DNA of 64,000 nt from Oscheius tipulae (lineage: Eukaryota; Nematoda; Chromadorea; Rhabditida; Rhabditidae), in contig JASJZH010000006.1 of the NCBI GenBank assembly GCA_037178975.1, positions 1,550,001 through 1,614,000 on the forward strand. The letters run 5' to 3'. Positions 33,668-45,665 of the stretch are shown in pieces (the stretch's first letter is position 1; every line of letters begins with the position of its first letter). The notes beneath the pieces were generated by a model, which saw nothing but the letters and a program-made list of their open reading frames with translations, did not search any database and was not told the DNA's origin. A program made the position numbers and the translations under genes.

Positions 33668-34661
33668 CTAATAATCGCCGATATCAGTGTCATCAGCACC
33701 TCCTAACTGATTCGCGTTTAAAGCTGAAGAAGCACCACCAGAGATGCGGTTGATGGTGACACTTGCAGAATCTGTTGCAGTAGCCGAATTGATGCGCAGT
33801 CTAATGTATTTCTTGGCATGGTAGGACATGCTCTGGATGAAGTTCCTTTCCAAAAGCTTTGGTGCAAGTGCAAGCCATCTGGCTTGCACGATCGAGTCAT
33901 CGGGGATAGTCTGGAACCATATGACTACCACAATGGCGCAATATACCATGACAAAAGTAGCAGTGGCCGAAGAGAATGGCAAGTTGTTTCTAGCAAGTGT
34001 ACAATTGGCATCTCCAACAACGCAAACTCCAACTATGAGGTTGTCCCCGGAGACCATGCAGGTGGTGTTGCTGTAGGCTGAAAACAAAGGTTACTCATTT
34101 TTACGTTTCTGAGAAAAATAAAGTTCACAGAGTTTGAAACTCACTGATATAAGTGTTTGGGATAGGCGTGGTTTTTGTCGTGGAATAAACGGTTGTCGAG
34201 GAACCAAGATCCCCGCAATAAGGAGGGTTAAATCTTAAGAAAATGTGTCACGACCATTGCTAGAACTCCACTTACGTGCTCCGGACAGCAAAAGTGACAG
34301 AATCTGCATTAGGAGGAACGCTAACCGGCCCAAGGTAGTCGAGAAGAACATGGTGGAAAGCGTCGCGCAGCTGAATAAATTAATTGAGATTCTGTAACAG
34401 ACTTACCATCTCAGATGCGAATCTCTGGAATGCTAGTCGAGCATCGGTAATAGATGTAGAGTAGTCGGAGTAACCCCAGACATAAGACGGATTTGACACG
34501 GCCCAATCGAGCGGGAAGAATTGTAACTTTTCGACGGCCAAGTTGAAAGTGACTCCGTCTAAAATAACATTGCCAATAAGTGAGCAAGTCCTACTTCTAA
34601 GATAACTCGGATTACAGGCAGTAGCCAGAGCGGGAAGAAGGAGAAGGAGAATAGACTGCAT
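33668..34661 (-). CDS. Secreted Cys-containing protein, uncharacterised
   Basis: The start MQSILLLLLPALATA at 34661 is a signal peptide. Exon 1 continues CNPSYLRSRTCSLIGN, FNLAVEKLQFFPLDW and YSDYSTSITDARLAFQRFA. Exons 2-4 give LRDAFHHVLLDYLGPV, NPPYCGDLGSSTTVYS with a Thr-rich linker (TTKTTPIPN), then TTCMVSGDNLIVGVCVVG and ANCTLARNNLPF. The end is Ser/Ala/Gly-rich (NRISGGASSALNANQLGG) with the stop at 33668. A possible 36-nt in-frame intron (GTATATTGCG...TTCCAG, about 33911-33946) would remove the apparent hydrophobic segment VYCAIVVVIWFQ, leaving a fully secreted protein. Junctions are clean. No family is known to me. Confidence 0.58.
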
Positions 34662-34784
34662 GGTGCTGTGACCATCCTCCGCTGCCGAGAGCTTTTAAAG
34701 CTTGCCATAATCAGTTCTGCCCAGGCACTATTGTACGCCAGACGGACACTATGATTAAGCCTATTCAAGACTTCCGTTTGAGGG

Positions 34785-35167
34785 CTATACGATAGTATGA
34801 TTGGTTCTGGAAAAGGCATTTCGTACAGTTGCAAAGCGAACATTGAAACTAACAGCGTTGAATGGAAGTTGTCTGGAGAAGTGCCTTAGATTCCGATCGA
34901 AATTTACTCTCACGTTCGTCTGATCCTCATCGATGACCGGCATTGTGAGAGCTTCCCAAGAAAATTGGTTGTTACCGGAGTCAAACTAGGCAGATTTGTA
35001 ATCATATCGCTCAAGAAATGTGGCTCACTACCCCAATATTTTAATGTGCTAACTAGTTGGCTCAATAAAACCCTTTGAGGAAGCAGAAGTCGAAGCGGCA
35101 CACTTTTTGCCGACAGCTCATCATACCACGTCTGTATTACTGCAGCTTCATACTTGCCATTGATCAA
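34785..35167 (-). CDS. Hypothetical exons, gene unresolved
   Basis: A minus-strand frame MLINGKYEAAVIQTWYDELS (from 35167) reads to a candidate intron. After a gcctag acceptor another frame gives FDSGNNQFSWEALTMPV and VRVNFDRNLRHFSRQL to a TAG at 34785. The second part looks protein-like, but the join is not proven. Possibly a remnant. Confidence 0.2.
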
Positions 35168-35897
35168 CAAGTAAGCTAGTCATTCGCTTTTAATAAAATT
35201 TCTTTGGATTGTTGGACATTTGAGCCAATTACCACTGCAGAAAAAGAAAATTTGATGCTTAGGGGGCTGGCTGAAGTCATCTTTTTGCATGAATATCGTA
35301 ATAGTTGTGACTCGCGCGTTTGCTACATAAGCAACGTGTTGTTAGCTTCGGTAGCTGCTCGGTGTACGCTTCTTTAATTTTGACAGTTTCCCGCTTGATA
35401 GTTGCAGCAATAGTTTGCGACTACTGTTGCTTGGGAAAGACGGGTTGTCCTGTCAGGTACACTATTTTGTGGACCGTTGCTTAGTACTTATTCTATTGGT
35501 TCCAGTAGCATTTCCTTAAAGTGGATGCATCTCTTTGAGTTCCATACTACTTGTGTACTGAACACCTGGTTTTCAGTCTTTGTAGCTTGATATTTCAGTT
35601 ATAATCCCCAACATACTATTAATTGGGCTCTTATTTTCTATCGGATTAAACACGTTGTATCTTCTAGGGCTGACATTAGAGTATTATTTACACGTCATCA
35701 TAACAAAACGAGATAATACAAAAAATCACTTTAATGCGGGCAGTCTCAGCCAGAATGAAGGAACAGTTTGGCTTTGTGAAATCGTACGTATTCGCATCCA
35801 AATCACTTCTATGTAGCAAAGAGCTTCGTTTGGTTTTGTGATGTTTTCTTCTTTAAACCAAACTCAACAAATGAAACATTAGTTACCTTAGACATTC
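35168..35897. other. Intergenic upstream of Str-type receptor
   Basis: AT-rich, with no supported coding region. It presumably includes the promoter of the receptor at 35898. Confidence 0.4.
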
Positions 35898-37365
35898 ATG
35901 GTTTACCACTTGGTGTCTACGTTCATGACAGCTTCCAGCTGCATAGCTGCAACGATGAATGTTATATTAATGCCAGTCATCTACTTTCGGTAAGATTTGT
36001 GTATTATTCGCGTTTCATGTGGGATTTGCAGATCCGGCAAAGAAATCGGTTCCTACAAGTTTCTTCTTCTATCCTATTGCTTCATTGCGGTAGTCTACAC
36101 CTCAATAGCCATTGTTATGGTACCGGTAAGATTTTAAATTACAATTTTCTGGTCCCATACCGTATTGTCGTGTACTTTTTAAGGTCTTCGAGCCAAGCGA
36201 AAAGGGCTGGATGTTCTACGCAACTGTTCAAAGAATCGACATCGATATCGGGTCATATTTTGTCTCTCAGTTTGCTGGCTGTTACATAATGCTTTTGCTT
36301 GTCCTAGAGTACTCTTTTGTTTACCGCTACTTTGTTATGTGTGCGTGAGTTTCACCTCTATATGAGATTGAAAAGTTTACAATTTCAGAAAACATCAGCT
36401 TCGTTGGTTCAGAGAACCAAGAAGAATCGCAGCTTTAGTATGCTTCTACATGTTAATTTTGGCTTGTACAGCTGGTCCAGTATTCATTTACATGCGGCAA
36501 AATGGGCAGATAGCTGCAAACTTTGCCAATGATACAGAGAGTGATTTTCAATTAGATTTGTACAGTATTTCCTACATAGGAGCACCAATGTTTGTGAGTT
36601 TATCGCCATGCGTAATACTCTTTCTCTCTTTCGCTCTCTTTAGAGAGACAGGTTTCGGAAGCTAACTGTGCTTTTTCAGACCGTCGATGGTAAAATAGTG
36701 GTCGAGACTGCGATGATTCTTGGGGTCTGGACTGTCACCATCATAAGTTCCTGTGCTGTCTGTGCCTTTTGCATACGTAATATTATGCAAGCGTTTCGGA
36801 AAACAGTCGGTCTTACGATGAGTAACTCACAGAGAAAATTACAAAGACGACTGTTTTTCCTTCTTCTCTTCCAGGTGAATCCTTCCAACTGATTAGGAAA
36901 GTAATATGCCAAAAAGTTGTTTCAAGAGTGAGGGTTGTTCTTTTTTTCGGTACTTAAATCTTTCTAGTAACCATTGTGCCTGCAATGGAAAGCGCAGCTT
37001 CCTCAAATTAGTTCCGTCAAATCATTCGCTTACTCAACCTTCATATTTTGACAAACCTGCTTCAGACACTTGCTCCATGCTGCTTCACCTTCTTCCCCGG
37101 ACTTCTCAGCTACATACTGGGCTATCTTCGCTATCATGCGCCTATGATTTCTCAAGGAACAACTGCAATTCTACCGATAGCTCAAGTGATCGATCCGTTC
37201 TTGATCTTCTTCATGGTCACTGACTATAGAAACTTTGTTGTGATGGTGGTTCGACGGTATATTCTGTGCAAAACTAACATAATCCATGATATGAGTCTTC
37301 GACATAGCATTTCTCAGCGTTCCGACGAAGCTCAAACTATACCAGCAGCTAGTTCTATTGTATAA
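35898..37365 (+). CDS. Str-class 7TM chemoreceptor
   Basis: Start MVYHLVSTFMTASSCIAATM (TM1) at 35898. Family landmarks follow in order: KEIGSYKFLLLSYC after TM1, VFEPSEKGW, VLEYSFVYRYFVMC (the TM3 end), ALVCFYMLILACTAGPVF, DLYSISYIGAP, LQRRLFFLLLFQ into TLAPCCFTFFPG (TM6), and IAQVIDPFLIFFMVTDYR (TM7). The C-terminal tail ends AASSIV-stop. Seven exons with short GT-AG introns keep frame. It heads a tandem pair with the gene at 37712, and a poly(A) signal is at 37430. Confidence 0.83.
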
Positions 37366-37429
37366 CCAGCGAACTTGGTTGTTTTTTCCTTGAATGCATG
37401 CATTTCATGTACTTCCCTGTTAAAAAGTG

Positions 37430-37435
37430 AATAAA
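37430..37435 (+). terminator. Poly(A) signal of the 35898 receptor
   Basis: AATAAA 65 bp after the stop codon at 37365. Confidence 0.5.
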
Positions 37436-37711
37436 AAGACTCTTTAAATTACATGTATTCGTGTCAAAACTGATGCCTCAAGTTTTGAATCCTTCTATTC
37501 GAAAGAACTCTTACAGAGTGACAATCCTCGAGGGGACGAGGTACCTGAGGTGTAAAAACAGACAAAAAGTCGTACTCAAAACAGCTTTTTGCTAGCTGAA
37601 TCAAGTCAGAATACGAAAAGTTATTCACCAATTATTCTCGTCAGTCTTATGCTGGCCGAAAATTTATACAATCAGTTTAATTTTCTATTTAAAAAGTATA
37701 TCTTCGAAAGT

Positions 37712-38921
37712 ATGCATCCCCAAAGGATCCCGGATGTGCCTGACTTTCTATTTTTGACTGGAAGTTTAGCAATTGCTCTAAATGGGCTTCTACTTCCTCT
37801 CATTGCTTGGAGGTAAACGGGAACATCGCTTCTTTAAGAGATTTAGATCAAAACAAGAAATGGGCAGTTACAAATGGTTGCTCTTTGCATATACTTTTGT
37901 TGGCTGGGCTATTAGCTTCGGATTAGTACTCACAGCACCTGTAAGTCTTTTTTTTAATCAAAATACTAGACTGCCTCAGCGTCTTTTGCCCAACAACACC
38001 GGCTACATGGTTTATGCATCAGATTGTAATTTCTCTAAACCTGTAGGCTCAGTTTTATTAGCAACACTCCCCTGTCTGATTGGATCTCTATTCATCGTCC
38101 TGGAACTGATGTTCTTATACAGATACTGCTGCATTTTGAAGTGAGAGTCTGCTTTTTACCTGCCAAAAAGTGAGATCCATTTCTTCGTATTTTGCAGACC
38201 GAGTTTCATCCATCATTTCCAAGATTGGAGAAGTATTTGGAAGATGATAGCAGTCATTTTTATTAGAAACATTGTCTGCGTTCTCCTGCCCTGTCTAATT
38301 TATTTCCGAGAAAACAAGGAGATTGGCGAACACTACGCAGATATCAATTGTCCATCGGGACATATTGATCTGACTGAAATATCCTACATAGGCGCTCCTG
38401 TTTTTGTATGTTGTAATAGAAGAATCACAGTAGCTTCCTTATTCAGAGAAATGGCTCACTCGTTTTAGAATCTACAGCAATCTTTGCTGTCTGGTTCCTC
38501 AACACCCCCTGGTCTTTGACAGTTTTCATTTTTGTCACTTATAAAGTAGCTGGAATATTTCGAAAACCCGCAAAAATGTACACCGCCGGAAGCAGACATT
38601 GCATCAAATATCAGAAGAAAATGATCAAACTTCTCTGGCTACAGGTTTCGCTTTCAATTTTTTATGCCCATACTTTTTTAGGCAGCGATTCCTGTAGTTT
38701 TCACGCTCATCCCGGTTTTGATTACATACATTACCGTATTTTTCGACGTAGAACAGACTACCATAACCGATTACTTGTCAGTTTTCGTAAGTCTGGCTCA
38801 CGTCATCGACCCAATATTGATAACCGTCACGATACCATCGTACAGTGGCTTCTTCACAGAATCATACTATCGCTTCCTGTGTTGTAGAAAACCCGATATG
38901 GTTGCAATTTCTTTCTGGTGA
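37712..38921 (+). CDS. Str-class 7TM chemoreceptor, second of tandem pair
   Basis: The start MHPQRIPDVPDFLFLTG at 37712 gives TM1 (LAIALNGLLLPLIAW), then KQEMGSYKWLLFAYTF, LVLTAPVSLFF, GSLFIVLELMFLYRYC, WKMIAVIFIRNIVCVLLP, DLTEISYIGAP, KMIKLLWLQAAIPVVFTL and LAHVIDPILITVTIPSY. The stop is at 38921. The N-terminal half is closest to the minus-strand receptor at 48787 (shared LLLPLIA and MGSYK-[WY]-LLF), suggesting these are paralogues. All exons join in frame, so it looks functional. Confidence 0.8.
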
Positions 38922-39270
38922 GATGTATTTTCAGTGATTATGAGTTTGTTTTTGTAGTCACTAAAAGTTTCAATTTTTACACGTCGTTTGGACGGGTCAG
39001 TGGATCCCAATCCAAGATCTTTCCCCTTTCATTCGATAACTAGGTGGTTTCATACGTATTTTTATTATTGACATAGTACAATGAATAAACCTAATAGTTG
39101 CCACGGACATAGACACTGACATAGCCATAGCTCAGAGACACTCTCTGCTAGATTCTCATAGCGAGATTCTAGACTCTGTCTCCTTGAGGTGGGTGTCATA
39201 GATCATGACATTTGTCATGACACACATAAAGAATTAAAAGTTTTTACTAAAATGGAGCTTTGTCCTGTCA

Positions 39271-42200
39271 TCATTCTCTAGAGATGATTAGCATATCGTC
39301 TTCTGTCAGCAGCCAATGGGTCATCACAGCTCCTTTACCCTGCAAACTTTCAGTTCGCAGTCATATGTTTTTCTACCTTTACTATGACCTCTCCCCTTGG
39401 CTCCGTTTTGTATCCTCCCACGACGTCGACCAGAAAATCTTTGCACTCCGTCGAAATATGGATTCTTCCTGGTTTTCCGTTACTCTCCATCCTGCTGGCA
39501 GTGTTAACCGAATCACCGAAGAGGCAGTATCGAGGCATGGTGATGCCGACCACACCGGTAACAACAGGGCCTGAAAACAGTTTACCTTCTTCAGTGCCCA
39601 GCAAACCTGTATGTAATCCGACGCGAATGTTGATCTGTTGATTGGGAAGATGAGGAATTCGGAATGTTTTGATTGCTCGCAACAATGACATAGACATCTC
39701 GGCAATTTCTTTAGCGTGTTGGTTTCCATTTCTGTGGGGGAGACCAGAAACACAAAGATAACCATCTCCTATTGTTTCAACCTAGGTAAATAGCTAGATT
39801 ATTTGGGTAGAAGGCCAACTTTGTAAACGTCGTGGTTATCGATTATGGCATCAAAAGTAGTGTAGAGATCATTAAGAAGAGTAACCACCTGGAAATGCCA
39901 ATATTTTGGTTGTGAGATGTAAAGTAGCAAAGAAACTGCGCCAAACTTTGGAAGCAGAACACAAAAAAGTGCTCCTACCTGAAGCGGCGTACATTTGCTG
40001 GCCAATGTTGTGAATGACACCACGTCAGAGAAGAATATTGTTACGCATTCGAATGTTTCCGGCTCGACTGCCTGTCCAGTTTTTAGCTTTTCAGCAACTG
40101 CTCTGAACCATTTTTTTTTTAAAACATCTTGGTATCGGACCTTGGCAACATTCTGTACAGCAAAATGTCGCTTTTCTTCTTCTCCTCTACCAACTCCTTC
40201 ATTCTTGATTGTACTTCCTCTTCGAGATTTGATGCATACTGTTCTAAGACCTTGAAGACATGATCCATAAGATTCGCACTTCTATAAAACAGAATGCTTC
40301 CGAATTTGTCATTTTCACCTGTTCTGATTCATTCCCTTGATAAGTTGACGAATCTGCTCTATGGTTGGTCTCTGATTAGCATATTCCGACCAGCAGTCCC
40401 TTATCAAAAGCAAAAGAGAAGAATTTCCTTCACTGTCCTCAGTGTCTAGACTTGGTCGAAAGTCTTGTTTTCCGACTTTCTTTAGACGATAAATAACCTC
40501 TAAAGTGAGAAGAGATTATGTGGGGGTGGTGCTGCTTTAAGCTACCGTCTGCATCCATTTCGGAGTTCTCCAAATCCCATGCGGGCTTCTTAGTTAAGAT
40601 TTCAGAGCACACGATCGCAAAGCTAAAAATATCCGACGGCTTTGTGGGTGGGTGCTCAGGTTCTCGAAGGAGTTCTGGAGCTGTCCAAAGCAGAGCTGAA
40701 AACTTTTTGTCAGATGATTATGAGAGTGAAACTACCTTCTGTCCGTCTCAAGTCGTAGTTTTTCAAAAACTGCAGTCCATACAAAGTTATTTTCACCTAA
40801 ACAAGTGGCTAACAGTGCTCTTACGCAATTACTAACCTTCCATCTCTCATCAACTACACAAGTTTTCGAACTGATCCATCCATGTGCTCCCAGGTTTGAA
40901 GTGTGCAGAAAATAAATCCCCTGAAACCATACTACTTAGCCGGAAGTAAGCCCGATCACTGACCTCGGCAACGTCTCTAATGAGAGAATACTTGAAAAAC
41001 CAATCCATGTTAACGGCTCCTCTAGCAATGACGTCCTAAAACTGGGCTTCTAAGTCAGCTTTGGATGCTCGAACCTGAAGCGAACCTCGGGCACAGTATT
41101 TCCAGATTGACATCAGCGTTGGACCCTCAAAACAGATTCCGATGAAGCGACAAAGGTTGTCGTGGTTGAGATTGTGCATCTGAACTCTTTGAATAGCGCA
41201 TATGTTTTTAAAAACTGACCATTCTGAGCTGGGCAGCATCCTGTTTCTGAATTGTAGAGCCAGGATTTATTCGTTCGTGTTTTCGTCCAACAACAGGCTC
41301 CTTGTCAAGCATAAAAAACGCATGGGTTTCGGTTTCCTGAACCATCTCATTCGACTCATTTTTCTCTTGTCTACCTTCTTTGAGTTAATGGTCAGCTTTG
41401 TGCTGGTTGTCAAGGTACTCTGAAGAGATCGGGACGATTTTGATCCATCTTTTTGATCAGCTTTGTCTAGGGCAAAAAGAGGAATGGTCCATTCTCTGTT
41501 TTGGCGCTCCTCATCTAGGCGGCGGAGACTAAAACAGCATTTTCTGGGCTGAGTAAGTTTTGTACTGAATGACATAGTAGATGCTGAAGGCAGTTAGAAC
41601 AATAATGAAAAGTAGAGCACAAGCACAGGAGACAATAATAGCTAAATATTGTTCTAAGAATGGTCGTGGACACAAGGATCTGTAATTTTGGGTAGTTACT
41701 CATCCAGTATTTCCTAATTACCCATCATATCCACATTTGGGCATATTCGGTGGTCTCGTAATCCACATGGCTGTTTCGGCTGTGAGCTGCTCGATTACCG
41801 TCTTCTTTCCCACATCCAACGTTTCGAGAAATCTGTAGACAGCAATTGCCTTGTTGTCAGTACCAATTGACCACAGATTGTAAACAGGATCACGAGTGGA
41901 ATTGGCGTTGATGATTACACGACCGGTATATCCTAAACAGCTTGTGACTGAAACCCTTTTTCAAACCTTTGAACTCTCCCGGAGCGTGCAGAGCAACATC
42001 TGTTCCTTTTGGATTCAAGAGTCCTTCAGCCAGGGTTTTGTTCAAAGCCAAAGCGTACAAATACATCGCATCTCCAAGCTCTCCCACATTCGAGATCAAC
42101 TAAAACATTATATTTGGTTATCGGATGGTAAGTATACTGGATTGATGTCAGTACAATTGTCACAGAAGTATGGAGCTCCTTTCATTGCAGCAATGACGTC

Positions 42201-43977
42201 GCTGGTATACTGGGCAGTATCGTTCAAAGACTGGTTGTCGAGCTGAAAATTAAAATAGTGTCTCCTAAAGTAGGTTCGAAGAATGCTTTTAGTATTATAC
42301 AACCCAGATCCAAAATTTTGCCATGTTTGATTGATGGACAATGTACAACTTCGCAAAGCGCCAAAAGGAGAAAATTATCATCTTCAACCCGAAAACAGGT
42401 CATAGTTACTTGAACTGTATGCACAATTCTAAAAACAGGAAAACCTACGATTAGAGCAACTTTCGCTCCATTGATGGCAGCATCATCTCGGCCATCTGGT
42501 GGCTGGGCAGTGTCTATCCAAATATCGACTCCCGAAGAACCTAGACCACTCTCCTGCTCATAAATGCTGCCAACTTACGTTTGAATCCACTCCTCTTGCT
42601 CTCAATATACAAGTAGACATTTTCACCATCATTTGCCATGTTCTCATCGTTTGCAGCCAACAGCAGATTTCGTCTACCGGCATCACTTTCCATGCACACA
42701 ACGACAACTAGGAAAAGTGTTTAGAGATCACTATGGTTACATACTTCGGGAAAGTTGTTTGATGTCACGGAGAATTTGTCGGAAAACTGGAACCTCAATA
42801 CTAGACATGGCTTTTCGGTAGACAAAAGTAGCATTTGTGACATCTGGCATTTGAACAAGTCTCTGAAAACAATGTTAGTATTTCAATCTCAATGTACTAA
42901 CATCCATTTCGTCAATGACCAAGCTGCATCTAGGAAGGATGTCAGCTCTAGCGATGTAGTAGATCAGAGCAACATCAGTCCAGGCAAATTTTTCAAGTAC
43001 ACGGAAAACACTCCTTGCTTCGCTATAATTGGCATATATCTAGAAAAAGAATATAATACTAGACGGCACTGCTTGAAGTGGCCATGATCGTTGGGTAGGC
43101 GGTAGCATCGAGAAGGTCGGAGACATACTGTGGTCCCCAAAGGACGATTGGAATGTCGAAAGCCCGTGCAACGCTTGCTCCGACAACAGCCGCTGAAAAT
43201 GATCTTTTTGAGATTGTTTGATCAAGATATCATCATCCTTTTTAGGATTTCAAATTGGGCAAAGCGTAGTATTTTAATCGCATCAGAAACGGGATCAAGA
43301 CACGTGGAGATGCTCTTGAACTTTGGTGATAATTATGGCCAAATCATCGTTATACAGTACGTTTGTTACATGCAAAGATGGTTAGTGTTGTAACTCTGAA
43401 CAATTCATATCTTCCCTGTTTCATCTCATTTCTCATAACTCTTCTGAAAGCGGTACGCTAACTTAAAGTTGTTGAGACGTTTAACTGTTTTCCCGGTGTT
43501 CATAAAATTTCATGTGAGGTGTTGGTTTTGATCCCGGACACCTCAACTATAAAAACTTCACTCACTTGCTGGACATGGTGGTCCAAGAATGACATCCACG
43601 TAGTCAGACATTTCTATTATGCTTCCAGCATCTCTGAACTCGATGCAGTCGTTTAATGCCCATGTTAGACTGAAACAACTGTGTACTGTGATTTGGAAGC
43701 AATCTACTTCAAGGAATCGTATCCGGGCAGTAACTGATCCTTCACTATTTTACCCCAAGCCACCGAGACGGCACCAGCGGTCTGTTTGTATCCCACATAC
43801 TGAAAATTCGGTAAGAAAATTCGGTAAAAAGTGAGAATACGCACATTAGTGATAGCAGTGTTGTTGTAGGCAGCAAAGAGAGCCACGTTCAGGGGCTGAA
43901 ATCATTTCTAATTTTGCTTGAATCTCTCTTACCTTTGAGTTAACAACTCCCAAAACAAAGTATATCAAAAGATGCAT
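39271..43977 (-). CDS. Receptor guanylate cyclase (gcy family)
   Basis: Single-pass receptor converting GTP to cGMP, typical of nematode sensory neurons. Start [14 protein letters not shown] (signal peptide, 43977). The ANF-receptor-like ectodomain includes [28 protein letters not shown] and [20 protein letters not shown]. The TM is [22 protein letters not shown] (about 41570-41640). The degenerate kinase-homology domain includes [26 protein letters not shown] and [13 protein letters not shown]. The cyclase domain is complete: [45 protein letters not shown] (split by a 36-nt in-frame intron) and [18 protein letters not shown], with metal Asp, base-specifying Glu and Cys, and catalytic Asn/Arg present. 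The end is [15 protein letters not shown]...SRE-stop at 39271. One ectodomain intron (about 43031-43055) would be only 25 nt, so that join is uncertain. Confidence 0.92.
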
Positions 43978-45137
43978 CCGTAATAGTAAAAGAGCTGCAC
44001 CTGTTTGCACTGAAGTCCAGCGGATTAAAGTCTTGAAGTCCTTCAGAGCTAAAGATCTACCAAAAGTGATCCTCCCATTTATGCGGTTCCCCTGGACCCT
44101 GATGAGATTTACGTGGAGAAGCACCTGGAAAAGTTGAAAATAGGTTTTTAGGACTTCACACGTGGGAGAGTTTTGATATGCAGACACTTGTGCTCTCTAC
44201 CACATACCTGACGTAACAAAAAGAGACAATTAATCTCACCACAAGAGGTACCAGTGAGCTGTTTCTAAAGTTGTCCATATACGTGGTAGAATCAGAGAGG
44301 AGTATAAACGTGTATGGCAACTTTTTATCTGTCCTCCCTCTTATTAATAACTAGATTGTCCTCTTGACGTCAAATGTTCACATATTAAGAAGATAGCACC
44401 TACAACGCTCAAACTGTCCTAGAGCGTCCTTGCAAAATAACTTATTTTCTTACATTAAGGAACAGTCCGGCTCCAGTTTTTAGTTTTAACTTTGGCTTCT
44501 TGAGATTTACTCTAACGCGATTGTGAACAAGTTCCGAGGGATTACAGAAAGAATGACTTCCGCAGTATAATTTTGGTGTCCGATGAAACTTTTTGTCTTA
44601 GTCGTTCTGGAAATGAAGTGATACAACATGTGGAAGAGTTGGTGTCGCGAGAACACGTGACCAAAAGAGAGTCAACTGGTGCAACAAATGGAGTATCACA
44701 CAATATTCAAATCTTTCTAAAAAAAAAAACAATCTCATAGGTACACTACGCAAAGGACGAATCTCTTCTTACTGACCGCATGGTTCTATTTCTTTTTGGA
44801 CCTCGTTAAAATAGTGCGATGAATGATTCTACAGGGCTGCATTTTCGTCTATACACCACGAGCTTCGTGTTTATGGCGGCTGCGCGTATGCCACTTGTTT
44901 TCCGCAATACCGTTCTGTTCTGTTCTCAGCTATCCACTGAAGTCCCTGGAAACATCATCATCAATAGCTAAATTTTCTAATGGACCCTTTCCGACCGGAT
45001 ATTCGAAACTTCGTCATTGGCTGACCACTGTATATATGGATCGCTCATTTTTCTCTTCGCATTCAACCTCCCGTTTACTTTTTAAATACTGTCTCACAAA
45101 ATATTTTCCGTTTAAATATTCAGCAACTTAGGCACTC
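43978..45137. other. Intergenic between gcy and the small gene
   Basis: No gene supported. It likely contains the gcy promoter (divergent) and, near its end, the TATA element of the gene at 45138. Confidence 0.4.
45031..45037 (+). promoter_or_regulatory. TATA box of the 63-aa protein gene
   Basis: TATATAT about 100 bp before the ATG at 45138. An aatattcag acceptor (about 45122) lies between and suggests a trans-spliced 5' end. Confidence 0.4.
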
Positions 45138-45367
45138 ATGACGGGTAATAGTTCCTTCTTTGCTGTCAACCCGCTCTTTCCGAAGCCTCCTCCGGTCATG
45201 GTCACCAAGTCTACTCAGACTGATCCTATTGGTTGGTGCTTTCTACAATTTTTGAACATTTTTCTCTAGTTCATAATGGTTGCATATGCGTTCCTCACTG
45301 TCAGAAGTTGTTCCTCGCTCCAGCTGAAAAGAAGCTTGGTAACGGAGACAAGAAGGAAAGTCACTAA
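45138..45367 (+). CDS. Small protein, 63 aa, two exons
   Basis: Too short to be an obvious long frame, but coherent. Exon 1 (45138 to about 45231) encodes MTGNSSFFAVNPLFPKPPPV and KSTQTDPI. A 38-nt intron (gttggtgc...ttctctag) joins in phase to VHNGCICVPHCQKLFLAPA and a basic end (KKLGNGDKKESH-stop). It has a Cys cluster C-x-C-x3-C (CICVPHC) and no signal peptide. It has its own TATA element and acceptor. The family is not recognised. Confidence 0.5.
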
Positions 45368-45665
45368 TTCATTCTCCCTATTCTATTGCTCTGTGTAGCC
45401 ATCTGTATTTATTGTAGTAAAAACTGCGTGCTATTTCGAGGTAGTCGGTCTTTCACATGTCCGAGTCACATTTCATGAGTCATGTTGGGAAAGCGCGCAG
45501 CTGGCGCACATAACCCCAGTAGTCTCGAAATGGTGTTCTTGTACTCGGTAGCTTTTCCGCCCAAAAACACAAACTTTAACATCTTACCACAGATTCCTTT
45601 GTCTGTAAGCAACTATTGTACAGGTTTAGACAAACGCAATTTTTTACAGAAAAAGATGAAGATAT

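Noticed and set aside
44823-45131. 102-codon plus-strand frame ending just before the 63-aa gene
   Set aside because: Runs through the TATA element and acceptor of the next gene; no family match. More likely promoter DNA.
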